Shown here: positions 1 through 10,094 of the stretch, in pieces
How positions within the stretch are numbered: the stretch's first letter is position 1
Layout of the letters: each line of letters opens with the position of its first letter
Assembly: GCF_900607235.1 (NCBI RefSeq)
Contig: NZ_LR027848.1
Location: 1 to 64,000, forward strand
DNA: 64,000 nt
Origin: Olivibacter jilunii
GTDB lineage: Bacteria > Bacteroidota > Bacteroidia > Sphingobacteriales > Sphingobacteriaceae
Reading direction: 5' to 3'
Position numbers and translations under genes: made by a program
Notes under the pieces: model-generated
Databases searched by the model: none
Told to the model about the DNA's origin: nothing
The model's input: only the letters and a program-made list of their open reading frames with translations

Positions 1-255
1 AACAGGTTTAGTTGTTCGATGTAAAAGTATTCAACAGTTTTGATATTAAAAAATTTATTTTAATTATTGGTAGTTTGATTGTTTAAAAGTGACGGAAAAG
101 TTTAAACAAAGCCCAATTACATTGTTCCAGCAAGTGCTGGATTGTAACAAGAGGCTAATTTTCCGTACGGTTTAGTGCTGGCTTTTCAGAAAAAGATTAA
201 GCGAGTTCCTTTCAAGAGTCGATTTATTAATATTTTGTAAAGAATGAAAAGAACA
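1..255. repeat. Diverged direct repeat, copy A
   Basis: This stretch matches 13,113-13,365. The first 175 bases are almost identical by eye and the match then decays. It holds a nested inverted repeat at 110-156 (AGCC/GGCT outer, TTACA/TGTAA middle, CCAGCA/TGCTGG inner arms) that could fold as RNA or DNA cruciform. The outer and middle arms are kept in the other copy, the inner arms are not. The other copy lies directly upstream of a tail-fibre operon, so this one probably borders another such operon left of the window. No gene is visible at 1-293. Confidence 0.85.
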
Positions 256-293
256 GGGCTTTTAGAAACAGTAATATTTCCTATCGCCTCTCT

Positions 294-695
294 TCAATTA
301 GCATAGCCCGTGAAAAAGGTTATCCCGACAAAAAACATTAGCACGAAGCAACCTAGAAACATAACTAATCCATATATTCTATGTGATACTTTTTCCTTAT
401 CGCTAAGCTTTGAATACTCTCTAGAATAATCAAGGATTTCTATGGCAGTCTGAACTTTAGACTGTAGGCCGTACATAGTCAAAAGCATCAAACCACATAA
501 TATTGCTATAGCAAGACCTATACCAAATCTAAACGGCAAAAGTGTCAAAACAACAAAATAAACCGCAGTTATTAAAAAAGCTAATTTATTCAAGAATAAA
601 TTAGCTGCTCCTGGGATGATTGTCTGCTTGGTTTTCGGGAACCAAGCAGACAGACTATAATCGATTTTTAAAATACTATTTACGAATCGCATCAT
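294..695 (-). CDS. Small membrane protein, candidate immunity protein of an orphan RHS tip
   Basis: A 133-residue protein with hydrophobic segments at about residues 38-70 (probably two spans) and 108-128. Its start (ATGATG, two possible Met codons) overlaps the stop of the RHS-tip remnant at 692 in an ATGA arrangement, the same layout as behind both full-length RHS genes of this window. This position is typical of immunity proteins of polymorphic toxins. No family is recognised from sequence. Immunity function is inferred from context alone; an unrelated membrane protein remains possible. Confidence 0.6.
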   Translation of the reverse strand: MMRFVNSILKIDYSLSAWFPKTKQTIIPGAANLFLNKLAFLITAVYFVVLTLLPFRFGIGLAIAILCGLMLLTMYGLQSKVQTAIEILDYSREYSKLSDKEKVSHRIYGLVMFLGCFVLMFFVGITFFTGYAN

Positions 696-1141
696 TCATC
701 CTGTTTCCATATATTCGAGTTTCGCCCAATCTGAGAATCAATTGTACCTCCTATATCAAAAAAATAATCTGCTACGCCATAAGCAGCACCGACTACACCC
801 AAACTTCCATTAAAATGTCTTTCACTTTCCGCAAAATAGCCCCAAATGTCATTACTTAGATTTGAACTATTGCTATTTATCTGAATCGAAGCTGTAACAT
901 TGACCTCGCTTAATCCCATTATATCTTCATTTGTTCTAAAGTTATGCCAAGTGTTCGGATCAATATTGTTTGCGTTTAATGTATCCAAACCAAATGGATC
1001 AATATAACTTGGTGGGTTATTTAACACATAATTGTATGGAGTAACGTTGAAATGCCTTTCTACAAAAGGATCCACACTGCCCCATCTACCAACCACCGCG
1101 TCATAGAACCTCGCTCCGTAATCATACAGCTTCAGCCTAGT
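692..1141 (-). pseudogene. Orphan RHS core end with C-terminal tip (headless)
   Basis: The reading frame opens just after an in-frame TGA at 1,142-1,144 and runs through the RHS core hallmark (YDYGARFYD, then GRWGSVDP, PYNYVLNNP and a GLDT-like end), followed by about 90 residues of unique tail. The usual signal peptide, YD repeats and most of the core are missing. The only possible starts are internal (a GTG at 1,096), so it is probably silent. The core remnant is closest to that of the RHS gene at 14,360-17,806 (shared GRWGSVDP and PYNYVL). This fits a displaced tip that could be moved onto an active RHS gene by recombination in the core. The tail has no recognised catalytic motif. Confidence 0.75.
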
Positions 1142-1165
1142 TCATAGTACTCCTTGTTAGTAAAT

Positions 1166-1584
1166 TTACATATTACATTTCTTTAAAAGAAGCGTGTCCT
1201 TTGTTGAAGTTACGATACCGACTTGTTTCGATAACAAATTTTCAATGCTATCCTCTGACAATAATCTATTTTCAATATAATTTGTATTGACCGTTAATAA
1301 CAATCGATGATCCGAAAGAGGTCGTACACTCCACAAATCGAAGAAAGATCTGTCTTTGATTTCTACATTCTTAAAAACGACATCTTCGATTGTCTTTTTT
1401 TCCACCGTATCAAAACCGCTCACATAAAGTTCAATGTAATCTGGAGCCAATAGACTATCATTAGGATGAAAATTTAATTCGGAGAAACATACAGTTCTAC
1501 ATGGTGAATTGCATTTTCTTTACGCCGATGCTCAGAAGAACAGGAAATAAAAAGAAAAACTATTATAATTGCATATCTGATCAT
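1166..1584 (-). pseudogene. Frameshifted lipoprotein gene, candidate immunity protein
   Basis: An ATG at 1,584 overlaps the stop of the preceding HExxH fragment (ATGA) and opens a 36-codon frame with a clean lipoprotein signal (MIRYAIIIVFLFISCSS) that stops at 1,474. The next frame is open from 1,519 down to 1,166 without a good start and continues with ELNFHPNDS and PDYIELYVSGFD. The two frames overlap, so a single one-base indel around 1,475-1,495 would give one lipoprotein of about 135 residues. I read it as one broken gene, probably an immunity lipoprotein for the adjacent tip. A sequencing error is the main alternative. Confidence 0.55.
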
Positions 1585-1865
1585 CGCTTAAAATATTTAT
1601 TTAATTGGTCATCCTTTAAGTATTTGCCTTGATAAGTTCTAATGTGTTGTTTGAATTCAGGTGAAATATTTCGCCATTTGAATGATTCATTTGAAAGTAA
1701 AGTAGCACTTCCTTCCAACTCGTATTTTCTTCCACTTATACTAGGGTTGGACATCATATCCGTTATATGGCCTCCGTATTCATGAACAAATAAGTTTTTG
1801 ATATCCGCTGCATTTCTCAAAGTTGAGCCTATCGAACCATAATTTACCTCAACAGCTGCCCTATA
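1581..1865 (-). pseudogene. Orphan toxin tip with HExxH metallopeptidase-like motif
   Basis: About 93 codons remain, starting directly against the terminator of the gene to its right, without a start codon or RHS core. The fragment carries VHEYGGH, which fits the zinc-binding HExxH pattern, and later a Glu-rich ELEGSA stretch that could supply a third ligand. Zincin-type domains occur as tips of RHS and related polymorphic toxins, so a degenerate toxin tip is likely. Any apparent upstream extension translates the terminator hairpin and is not coding. Peptidase activity is an inference from one motif. Confidence 0.6.
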
Positions 1866-1896
1866 AAACAACAAAGCCCGGACATGCCGGGCCTTG
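1864..1896 (-). terminator. Rho-independent terminator of the left RHS cassette
   Basis: Read on the minus strand, a GC hairpin with arms CCCGG/CCGGG around CATGT is followed by TTTGTTGTTTT. It lies 10 bases past the stop of the membrane protein at 1,906 and marks the exact border between the active cassette and the orphan tips. Confidence 0.8.
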
Positions 1897-1905
1897 CTGT
1901 ATTTA

Positions 1906-2370
1906 TTATATACCAAACATTTGCCAGCTCCAATACTTCCCGTAAATAACAATATACAATATTGAAAGTAATATTGGGACACCTATCATAGTAATTCTCA
2001 CAATATTACTTAAGGCTTGTTCTCCTTTCACCTTAAGCTCCTTTACAGTATAAAACAAACTTAGTAAAACCAAGATTATAGGAACAAACCCTAATACTAC
2101 ACCCCAGTTAAAAAGACCGTCTTCAAAAACCCCGGCAGTAAACCCAATATCAAAAGGCAAGATCAACAAGCCCCCAATTAATCCAAAGACCAGCCCTAAT
2201 CTCTTTTTTATGACAAGTAAAGGAGAAGCAATAGAAAAAAGTAATACAGTGCCCAACATCGCAATTATCGGAGCATAATTGGCAAAACCGGCAGAAACGC
2301 CAAACAAGAACAGCACAACCCAAAAAGTAATTAAGCTGGTAACAATATACATCAAATAAGTTCTTATCAT
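1906..2370 (-). CDS. Multi-pass membrane protein, candidate immunity protein of the left RHS protein
   Basis: A 154-residue, very hydrophobic protein with about five membrane spans (near residues 5-25, 32-50, 55-75, 85-108 and 130-148). Its ATG at 2,370 overlaps the RHS stop (ATGA), so translation is probably coupled. It is the only gene between the RHS protein and the operon terminator. The family is not recognised. By analogy with RHS and other polymorphic toxins, it could protect the producing cell against the RHS tail; this is inferred from position. Confidence 0.65.
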   Translation of the reverse strand: MIRTYLMYIVTSLITFWVVLFLFGVSAGFANYAPIIAMLGTVLLFSIASPLLVIKKRLGLVFGLIGGLLILPFDIGFTAGVFEDGLFNWGVVLGFVPIILVLLSLFYTVKELKVKGEQALSNIVRITMIGVPILLSILYIVIYGKYWSWQMFGI

Positions 2371-5300
2371 TGCTGAGTAGGTTTTGAAGTAAATAATTTA
2401 TTCCAATCTTCTATTGTATAATTTGTTTTACCGACCTGAACACCCGTGAAATTACCTTGCTGATCGGTCGTAATCGTAAAATTGAAACTAGTGATAGGTC
2501 TTTTATTCGTTCCTGGAAGTTCAGTAAATGGTCCCATATTCTTACCAACCCCCGAAGCTATCTGACCGACACCAACAAACACATTATTTCCATTTGGATC
2601 CGTAATAAACGCTTCCGTACTTGGAAAGTTATCACCTTTTAAATTTCCACTAACAGATAACGTTCCTGCTTTCTTATTCTCAGTAATAGAAAAATCAGAA
2701 AAAATATCAATATCAGGTGTTCCAGGGGGAGTCTTTGGATTTCCAGCTGCAACATGAGTGCCGAATTCAAATGTTTTAGAATCACCGTTACCAGCAATAG
2801 ACATGTCCTTTGTAAACCACAAATCAGGTGTAGCAGTTTTAGCACCAGCTGGATTATTTGTTTTAAATGTTGGTGAGCTCCAAGCTTTAGCAGTCAATGA
2901 TGTTTTATCAGTATCAAAATCTATTCGCTGATGCACCCTTGCTGACACATTGCCCGTAGAATATCCCCTACCATCGCCATGAAATCCGAAACCAAACTCT
3001 TTAAATGGAGCAAAAGCCCTTATGGTTATCGGATAAGGTATCATTCCCCCTATATCAATGAACCGAAGGGGATTGTCAAAAGCATAAGTATAAGGAGACC
3101 ATGTTGGCATTTTCTCCGCCAACGGATCCACCGTTACCCACCTGCCGATCACCGGATCATAGAACCTTGCACCGTAATCAAGGGTCTTTAACTTATCCTG
3201 CCATTCCTTCCCGTTGTAAAGATAGTTGTTTTTTGGACTTGGCTGTGCAATCCTCAATTGATATGGTAATCCGAACGGGTAATAATCCGTACCAAAGTTA
3301 ACAGCGGTAGCCGGAGCATTCGTTCCTTTGAAGCCGGAGCGGCTATTGCCCAGATGGTCCTTCAGTATATATTCGTAGGTGTAGCCACTCGTACCCTTCA
3401 GTATCCGGCCCTCTTCCATATGGATCAGCTCCAGTGCCGTGCCGCTGTACTCGATCCCGTCTATATAGTCCCTCGTCTGCCCGTTTACCGCATTCACGCT
3501 CCGCAGTTTTTTACCGCTGCCATCGTAAATGAAACTTACCGTGATACCGTTTGCCGTAACTGTCTGTGCCAGATTCAGGTAATTGTAAGTAGTTGCCGTG
3601 ATGTTGTTTGCCGGGTAAGCCGTGTTTACCCGTGTCAGCATGTTTCCGTTGGCATCATACGTGAAGACGGTAGTCCCCGGCAGCTGATAGGGATTAAGAT
3701 TGGGGTTGGCCGTTACCGCATCTACTATTTTCGTCAACTTTCCGCCCGCATATGTGTAGGCCAGATCGTCCACCAGTGCAGTTGTTGTCGAGTTTCTTTT
3801 CAGGCTCAGGATGTTCCCGAGTTTGTCATAACTGAGCTGCTCCTTCCCGAGATCGCCGGTCAGGTACCCATTCGTCAACCGGTTCAGTGCGTCGTATTTA
3901 TAGGCATAGGTCCCGGCCGCCGAAGAGCCGTCGGTATGTTTACGGGTGAACACCTGGTATCCGATATTACCATTGTAGAATTTATCGGTGCCTGTATTGT
4001 AATGCAGCTCCATGTCGAAGAGTGTGCCATCGGTCCTGGCCGTGCGAAGCCAGCCCCGCTCATTATATGTATAGTTTACTTTCTGCCCGTATACACCTCC
4101 CCGGTCCTCACTGTGCAGGTTCTTTGCCTTCAACTGCCCCACTTCATTGTATTCATTCCGGGCAACCAGTGTTTTTGCCCCGCCCGTTACCGTCTTCCAG
4201 GTATCGATCGGGCGGTCGCGGTGATCATAGGTATATTCCGTGGTCACCGTTACCGCAACCGTGGTAGTTCCTGCATAATGGTTGCGGGTGCTCTTCTTCA
4301 GCTTGTGCGTAAAGGTATATTCGTTGATGATATCGTCATAATTGTTCAGGTTATAGGCCCCGCCCTTATAGTGCTGGCTCAGGGTCCGTACGTTGTCGCC
4401 CCGCTCGTCATAGTAGTACACCGTCCAGAGGTAAACGTTGTTTGAGGCCATCACTTTCGTCTTTTTGGCAACCAATAAACCCTGGGTCTTTGCCGAGTAC
4501 TGCGAGCGTTTGTCCAGGTTGGACGGAAAGCCCGGTATACTGCCGTAATAGTCGTAGTAGTTCACCTCCAGCACATCGAAATTCGCCGAGGCCGTCGGGA
4601 TGCTTACATTGGTATAACCGTGCAGGCTGCTGCTCCCGTCGGTCCGTGTCTCCCACTGTGTATTCGCCCTGCCAGGTTCTTTGATATAACCCTCGATCTC
4701 TTCCTGTGTGCCCGTCCGCCCCCATTCCATACCGGTCATGATCAACCTGCCCAGCCCGTCGTATTTGTAGAAATGGTGATTCCTTCCGGCATGGCCGTTA
4801 TAGGTTTCCGCCGAATCCTTCGCCGTTTCGTGCAGGATCAGCTGGTCCATCATATTGTAATTAAAGCTTTCCCAGCGGCTCCTTCCGGGTAAATGCTTCC
4901 GTTTCATCCGGTTACTGCCGTCGTACTGGTACATATAGCACAGATCTTTCAGTTGTTGCTCTGTCGGCCGTGCGGTATCGGCATTCACTCCAGGCGTCAG
5001 CACGAAGCACAGGTTCCCGAAGTTATCGTATACATAATAGGTGCTCAGGATCTCGTTTACATCCGTCGTCCCGCTCTTATAGGTATTAAAGGTCCGTTTC
5101 AGTACCACCCTGCCCTGTTTATCCGTATATTCCTCCGTGGTGTTCAGCCGGGAGGCAAAGGTGCCGCTGCCACCTGCCCAGTTTTCGTCCTTCGTTACCG
5201 TTACATACAGCTGGTTCGCTCCGTAATTGCCCGAAAGGTTCAGCTTCGGAACTCCCGCGTCATAGGTGACCGTATACAGTTTGGCCAGCCGGGTATTAGC

Positions 5301-6086
5301 TAAGTCGGTAATGGCCGTTGTATTGTTGGTGGTATATTCCGTTACCACGGTACGGCCTGTATTGGTGCCTCTTGTGCCCGGTTGCCAGGCAGCGCCCGCA
5401 AAGCCCTGTTCCAGTACCCGGTTCAACGGACTGGCCTCGTATACCGGACGGCTGAATGAAGGGGTGGTGCCGCTTGCCGGTTTGGCGATGGTCACCACTC
5501 CTGTCGGCGGCGTATTATAGAAAGTAGCCTGTTCGGTTACCGCGGCCGATCGGTAGGCACCGTTCCCCGTTGCCGCCGTGGCATAGGGCAGGTAGCTCCG
5601 GTCTTCCCGGCCGAAGGCATCATAGCTCTGGGCACTGATGATATCCTTATAGCTCGGGCTTGCCTTGGTGCCGATTGTCAGAACAAGCCGCCCGAGCCCG
5701 TCATAGTAGCTGATATCCTCGATAATCTCACTGGTCTGCGGTGTTGCCGACACAGCGGGGCTTAGGTAGGTCCGCGTCCGGATATAGTTCTGGTTTGCAC
5801 TGGGGCTGCTGCCCAGCGCCATGGGAGGTAATATACTCGTGATATAGGCATGGAAGTCCGTCGTGCTGAAACCCGGTTTCAGTGTAATGCTCACCAGGTC
5901 CGTCTTTACACCTGTTGTGGGCGTGCTTAGCACCAATTGTGCGGATACGGACAATGGTAGGGTCAGCGTTACAATTGCCCCGACGAAAAGCTTTTTGATC
6001 GCCCCCAAATTGATACGTTTTAGGTCAATATATGGTGTATGTTTATTTCCTGCTTTCATAGCTCTATTGCCTGTAGTGGTATTCAT
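2367..6086 (-). CDS. RHS repeat-associated core protein with unique C-terminal tail (left cassette)
   Basis: Secreted RHS protein of 1,239 residues. A second start (Met10, at 6,059) lies 4 bases past the stop of the upstream YD protein and may be the true one. Order of parts: signal peptide ending ...PLSVSA near residue 49; a DUF6443-like region with YYDGLGR and SYDAFGRED (about 95-190); YD repeats (about 300-880); the RHS core with [24 protein letters not shown] and VDPLAE (about 945-1,010); then a tail of roughly 225 residues. The tail contains [11 protein letters not shown], is Gly/Thr/Asn-rich and beta-like, and has no toxin motif I recognise. The core DNA is visibly GC-rich, while the tail (2,370-3,060) is AT-rich, which fits tail exchange. 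RHS proteins form a shell that encloses the C-terminal tail. Confidence 0.9.
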   Translation of the reverse strand: MNTTTGNRAMKAGNKHTPYIDLKRINLGAIKKLFVGAIVTLTLPLSVSAQLVLSTPTTGVKTDLVSITLKPGFSTTDFHAYITSILPPMALGSSPSANQNYIRTRTYLSPAVSATPQTSEIIEDISYYDGLGRLVLTIGTKASPSYKDIISAQSYDAFGREDRSYLPYATAATGNGAYRSAAVTEQATFYNTPPTGVVTIAKPASGTTPSFSRPVYEASPLNRVLEQGFAGAAWQPGTRGTNTGRTVVTEYTTNNTTAITDLANTRLAKLYTVTYDAGVPKLNLSGNYGANQLYVTVTKDENWAGGSGTFASRLNTTEEYTDKQGRVVLKRTFNTYKSGTTDVNEILSTYYVYDNFGNLCFVLTPGVNADTARPTEQQLKDLCYMYQYDGSNRMKRKHLPGRSRWESFNYNMMDQLILHETAKDSAETYNGHAGRNHHFYKYDGLGRLIMTGMEWGRTGTQEEIEGYIKEPGRANTQWETRTDGSSSLHGYTNVSIPTASANFDVLEVNYYDYYGSIPGFPSNLDKRSQYSAKTQGLLVAKKTKVMASNNVYLWTVYYYDERGDNVRTLSQHYKGGAYNLNNYDDIINEYTFTHKLKKSTRNHYAGTTTVAVTVTTEYTYDHRDRPIDTWKTVTGGAKTLVARNEYNEVGQLKAKNLHSEDRGGVYGQKVNYTYNERGWLRTARTDGTLFDMELHYNTGTDKFYNGNIGYQVFTRKHTDGSSAAGTYAYKYDALNRLTNGYLTGDLGKEQLSYDKLGNILSLKRNSTTTALVDDLAYTYAGGKLTKIVDAVTANPNLNPYQLPGTTVFTYDANGNMLTRVNTAYPANNITATTYNYLNLAQTVTANGITVSFIYDGSGKKLRSVNAVNGQTRDYIDGIEYSGTALELIHMEEGRILKGTSGYTYEYILKDHLGNSRSGFKGTNAPATAVNFGTDYYPFGLPYQLRIAQPSPKNNYLYNGKEWQDKLKTLDYGARFYDPVIGRWVTVDPLAEKMPTWSPYTYAFDNPLRFIDIGGMIPYPITIRAFAPFKEFGFGFHGDGRGYSTGNVSARVHQRIDFDTDKTSLTAKAWSSPTFKTNNPAGAKTATPDLWFTKDMSIAGNGDSKTFEFGTHVAAGNPKTPPGTPDIDIFSDFSITENKKAGTLSVSGNLKGDNFPSTEAFITDPNGNNVFVGVGQIASGVGKNMGPFTELPGTNKRPITSFNFTITTDQQGNFTGVQVGKTNYTIEDWNKLFTSKPTQQ

Positions 6087-9000
6087 AGGTATCCGTTGTC
6101 TTGCTCTGGGTGTCTTTTATCTCTTCCAAGCGCCCAAAGCTGTCATAGTTGTAATAGGTAGTTCTGCCAGAAGGGTCGATGTTACTGCTTATGCCGAAAA
6201 GTGGTCTATAGGTGTAGGAATTCATAAGTCTTCCTCCGGTTGATATAGTCGACCGCAAAGGCAACAAGAAATTCGTGACTTCTGCATCCGTTGGATTAAC
6301 TTTATTCCGGAAAGTTTCTATGGCAGAGTTACCGTTTAGAGCCGCTTCTACCGCACTGTATTCCAGGTTCTCGATCTTTGCTATCGGATACAGCCCGTTA
6401 TAGCCATACACATACGATATATGTGGTGCTCCCGGCTTTGAAACACTTAAAACATTACCCAGATTGTCGTATCGCAAATAGTTTAATTTAGCTTCCATTA
6501 TAGTGCTGCTACCCAGCTGAGTGTATTGTGTTTCGGGCAGAAAAAAGAAGTCTGACAATTTTTTGTAACCAACAAGATTACTGAACACACGTTTTCCTCC
6601 CTTTTCGAGAGTCTGCTGGATAACCGTCGTTTTATAGTTCGCTTGATCCATTTGTGCTATAACCTGGTTTTGGGCCGTAGTAAGAGCAGACCTATTAGGA
6701 ATCGTATTGTTGGTATAATAATAGCTTTCCTTATAAGTTCCCTCATCGCTAGTCAATGTTGTTTTCTCTGCCAGATTGTAAGGTCTTGCAGCATCGTATG
6801 TATAAACTATTTTTTCAACTGTACTATCAGCTGCACTATAAGTTGCGGTGAGCGTCTCGGTCAACGAGGTATTGTCAGTAGTGATATAATACGCACTATA
6901 TGCTATTGGAGAACCAAAAACATTTAATAGTGTACCCGTTGTAGTGGAAGGTCCCGATGCTGTAAAATCAGAATTCCGCTCGTTATCGATCGTCTTAAAA
7001 CGTTTAAATGGCACTGCAATGTATCCCTGGATATTAGATACGTATGGTTGTGCGGGAGAATAAATATTATTGATTGATTTTACAGGTTCATAACCGCTTC
7101 CAACTCGCTTGAAAATCTGTTGCCGAAGGAGTCGTGGAGCTGAATATACAAGTCTATTTACACGCAGTACGTGAAATTCCGATATTGGTACAAGACTTAA
7201 CCGATTGTTGTTTGCATCGGGAAAATACTCGTAATGGTATTCGGTTTTACCTTCATTGCTGAACTCTATTACTTTCCCATACCAGACGGGTGTACTGTTG
7301 TTCGATATATTCGCATTGGGGGAAAACGTACTAATCGTACGCGAACGTATCGAAAAATCCAGTCGATCAACAAACGGGTCCGGCTCGCGATAACATAATT
7401 CCGTTTCCTTAATAAAATCGTTCCCAATTGGATAGTTACCTGCTGTATAATGTGCGTCTTCGTATTGGTAGCTCTTTACAATCGTTTGTCCAGCGACAGG
7501 GTCAAAGGATTCTGTTGACGTAACCCGTAAACCGGCGCCGATTTTTTCAGTTCCGTTTATGATAAACTTATGAGGTTCGTATTTTAAGGTGAAAATACCG
7601 CCCGTGGGATAGGTGATAGATTTAAGCGATTTGGCCTCCATACTTGTCGCACTTGGTTCGCGAAAAGCTCCACCCACCATCGTGGTAAAACTCGTACTTC
7701 CAAGCGTTCGCATTTGCAATTGAAAGCGTGGTATATTATTCTCGTTCCCGGCATTATTAAAGAATCCCCACCAATCAATGGACGTTTGTGAAAACTGAGA
7801 GGGTTGGTTATAATAGTCTAGATTATAGGCTCCTTCTCCACTGATAGCAACCTGTCTGAGAAAATTAGACGCATCGTTCGAGAGCGTTACAGTTCGGTTT
7901 GTTGCCGGTATCGCAATAGAAGACAGCCGCTTTCTGCTTCCAATATCTGTATAGTTGAATGTTATGGTTTGATCTTTTGATCGAATAACCGATGGCACTT
8001 TCAGTTCCCTGGCCGGGTCAGCGGAAGGCGAAATGTTATATGCAACATTATAGCCCGCCCCTCCTGTTTTTTGATTGACTTTGGTACGTATTTGAGTAAG
8101 GTCTCCGAAATAGACCTTTCCATTATCCAAAACACTACAATAGGACGGAGTAATTGTCGGGTACTCCAGTATAGTCGTATACTCTATGGATATCTTCTCC
8201 CCATTCGGTAGAAGGATCTCCTTTAGCATCCAACCTGTTATTACATTTGTAGTACGGGCATCCGAGAATTCTTGAAAGTTTGCTTCATTTCCAAAAATAT
8301 ACTTCACACCTTTATCATCCATTACCTCAAAACCCGAGAAAAGAGCACTTGTCCCTGAATTCACATTGACGACTATAGGCTTGATAGCTAGCGGATTGTC
8401 CGGTATACTTTTAGCTTGGAAAACGCCATTAATGTATTGAACGATGAAAGAGCCATCCAGATTTGGCAAATGGATCGAAAAAATATCATATTGCCCGTCT
8501 TCGGTAGTATTCACATCCAGATAAGACGCCGGAAGGGCTAGATTTACCAATCTTTGTTGAAGCTGATCAAATGTTAAATTACCAGGATCAAACCCACCCT
8601 TTACCGGATATTTATCATCTGGCTTTCCCATAATGGTTCTGGAAATTTTGAATCCGGGAAATAATGACCAGCCATAGCCAACTATACCCGGATGATCCTG
8701 TATTTTTATACCTGACGAATGGTATCGCAACGAAATAGGGATTGATAGATTTCTCAACTTCAATTCATAGAGCGGTATGGTTATATCGACCAGACCAGTT
8801 GCATGGGAAACAGGATATCCTAAAAACTTTTGCAACGCCTTGGAGGTGGGCGCAGGCTCGATAACATTGGGAAACAAGGATTTATACGGATCAACTACAC
8901 TTTGGGCTACAGCGTGTAACAGCGTAAACCAAGTTAGAATAACCGTTAAAGACCATCGGCTTAATGCTCTCTTTTTCCTTTTTCTACCTTTCGGCGGTAA

Positions 9001-9096
9001 ATTGGTATCTATTAAGCTAGTTAACATATTTAATATATTATGTTTTGATATTATTTGGTATTGCATTCGATCATTTTTAATTGCGAATCTGCCCAT
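6064..9096 (-). CDS. Large secreted YD-repeat protein, partner of the RHS protein (left cassette)
   Basis: A 1,010-residue exported protein. The hydrophobic signal ([17 protein letters not shown]) sits about 50 residues in; Met11 or Met24 may be the real start. The next part resembles the N-terminal region of SpvB/TcB-type and Bacteroidota YD proteins: [17 protein letters not shown], then [13 protein letters not shown] and GYGWSL (about 90-150). The middle is beta-rich. It ends with only one or two YD units ([19 protein letters not shown]). Its stop overlaps the extended start of the RHS gene. A homologous pair of YD and RHS genes makes up the right cassette, so the two proteins probably act together, perhaps as halves of one shell. 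The function is not established. Confidence 0.8.
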   Translation of the reverse strand: MGRFAIKNDRMQYQIISKHNILNMLTSLIDTNLPPKGRKRKKRALSRWSLTVILTWFTLLHAVAQSVVDPYKSLFPNVIEPAPTSKALQKFLGYPVSHATGLVDITIPLYELKLRNLSIPISLRYHSSGIKIQDHPGIVGYGWSLFPGFKISRTIMGKPDDKYPVKGGFDPGNLTFDQLQQRLVNLALPASYLDVNTTEDGQYDIFSIHLPNLDGSFIVQYINGVFQAKSIPDNPLAIKPIVVNVNSGTSALFSGFEVMDDKGVKYIFGNEANFQEFSDARTTNVITGWMLKEILLPNGEKISIEYTTILEYPTITPSYCSVLDNGKVYFGDLTQIRTKVNQKTGGAGYNVAYNISPSADPARELKVPSVIRSKDQTITFNYTDIGSRKRLSSIAIPATNRTVTLSNDASNFLRQVAISGEGAYNLDYYNQPSQFSQTSIDWWGFFNNAGNENNIPRFQLQMRTLGSTSFTTMVGGAFREPSATSMEAKSLKSITYPTGGIFTLKYEPHKFIINGTEKIGAGLRVTSTESFDPVAGQTIVKSYQYEDAHYTAGNYPIGNDFIKETELCYREPDPFVDRLDFSIRSRTISTFSPNANISNNSTPVWYGKVIEFSNEGKTEYHYEYFPDANNNRLSLVPISEFHVLRVNRLVYSAPRLLRQQIFKRVGSGYEPVKSINNIYSPAQPYVSNIQGYIAVPFKRFKTIDNERNSDFTASGPSTTTGTLLNVFGSPIAYSAYYITTDNTSLTETLTATYSAADSTVEKIVYTYDAARPYNLAEKTTLTSDEGTYKESYYYTNNTIPNRSALTTAQNQVIAQMDQANYKTTVIQQTLEKGGKRVFSNLVGYKKLSDFFFLPETQYTQLGSSTIMEAKLNYLRYDNLGNVLSVSKPGAPHISYVYGYNGLYPIAKIENLEYSAVEAALNGNSAIETFRNKVNPTDAEVTNFLLPLRSTISTGGRLMNSYTYRPLFGISSNIDPSGRTTYYNYDSFGRLEEIKDTQSKTTDTYEYHYRQ

Positions 9097-9104
9097 TTCG
9101 CTCG

Positions 9105-10091
9105 CTATTTGATCAAAATGCTTTTCAATGCGTTCACTTCCCGCCGCAGCGTTTCCTGCCTGCTAAGCAACACATCAATCTTCTTCTGTTGTTCGATAAG
9201 GTGTAAAGTCTGTTCTTCTACCTTTTTAAGAAGAGCCAAGTTCATCGCTGCCAAATCCAACCCTTCCTCTCCAATTTCCTTCGCTGAGGGAATTTCAGGT
9301 AAATGCTTATGTTCCTTTACATAATTTTCAATTTCGGAGAGCGATCGCATTTTATAATCCGGTTCAAAGACATAATCCGGAACGGAGATATCGGTTTTTA
9401 CCTTGATTTCTTTAGCGAGGATATTACCATTTACGGCTAGTTTGGCTTGGGGATTTGTTGTGCCTATGCCGACATTACCCATGAAGTTGCTAGTTCTTAA
9501 GAATTGCGTAGAGTGCATCGTTCCCTCGTAATCTGCCAGATTGGATATCAACGATTGATTTACGGCCTGGCCATTCGTTTCATAGGCCACATAAAGCATA
9601 TTTTCGCCTGAAGAAATAGTCCATCCACTGAATTTATAGCTCTCGAAGCGAGGTGCAGCATACGGAACATCTACAGCTAAATATTTTTTTCCGCTATATA
9701 TACACGTCTTCAATTTCCAAACAGCTCCATCTGTTTGTGATGTTAAAGCGGCGGCAGTACTTTGATAAGCCGATGAAGTATTAAGTTCCGCTACGGCGAT
9801 TCTATTTACAGAAGCGACCGTCCCCCTCCGGGCGGTCAATGTACCAATGGCATAATTATTGGCAAGATTGACTCCGTTATACATTTCATGTAGCAAAATG
9901 ACTCCTCGGGTATAGTCGTTACTGCCATTCATGTTAATAACAATACTTTTATGGTCTCCAGGCGCTAATGTGGTGACCGTTTGTGACAGTGCGTTCTTTT
10001 TTAGCAGCAACAGACATATAGCGGTAACCATTAAAATCTTTGCAATAGGATAGGTTCTCATATATGCGTAATTAGGTACCTGATTTTTCAA
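9105..10091 (-). CDS. Tail-fibre-like secreted protein, paralogue 1
   Basis: A 328-residue exported protein with a signal peptide ending near ...NALSQ (Met11 at 10,061 is an equally good start). The N-terminal 190 residues are unlike the other paralogues. Then come GNVGIGTTNPQAKLAVNG and the common C-terminal block (PDYVFEPDYKM, HKHLPEIPS, LLKKVEEQTLHLIE), ending in a predicted coiled coil. This architecture is usually annotated tail fibre domain-containing protein in Bacteroidota and suggests trimeric fibres. It is the last of four paralogues leading into the YD/RHS pair, 8 bases from the next start. The role is unknown; adhesin or delivery fibre are inferences. Confidence 0.8.
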   Translation of the reverse strand: MKNQVPNYAYMRTYPIAKILMVTAICLLLLKKNALSQTVTTLAPGDHKSIVINMNGSNDYTRGVILLHEMYNGVNLANNYAIGTLTARRGTVASVNRIAVAELNTSSAYQSTAAALTSQTDGAVWKLKTCIYSGKKYLAVDVPYAAPRFESYKFSGWTISSGENMLYVAYETNGQAVNQSLISNLADYEGTMHSTQFLRTSNFMGNVGIGTTNPQAKLAVNGNILAKEIKVKTDISVPDYVFEPDYKMRSLSEIENYVKEHKHLPEIPSAKEIGEEGLDLAAMNLALLKKVEEQTLHLIEQQKKIDVLLSRQETLRREVNALKSILIK

Positions 10092-10094
10092 ATT

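Noticed and set aside
3354-4445. A 363-codon open frame on the plus strand
   Set aside because: It lies entirely antisense to the GC-rich RHS core and has no domain; long antisense frames are expected there from codon bias.
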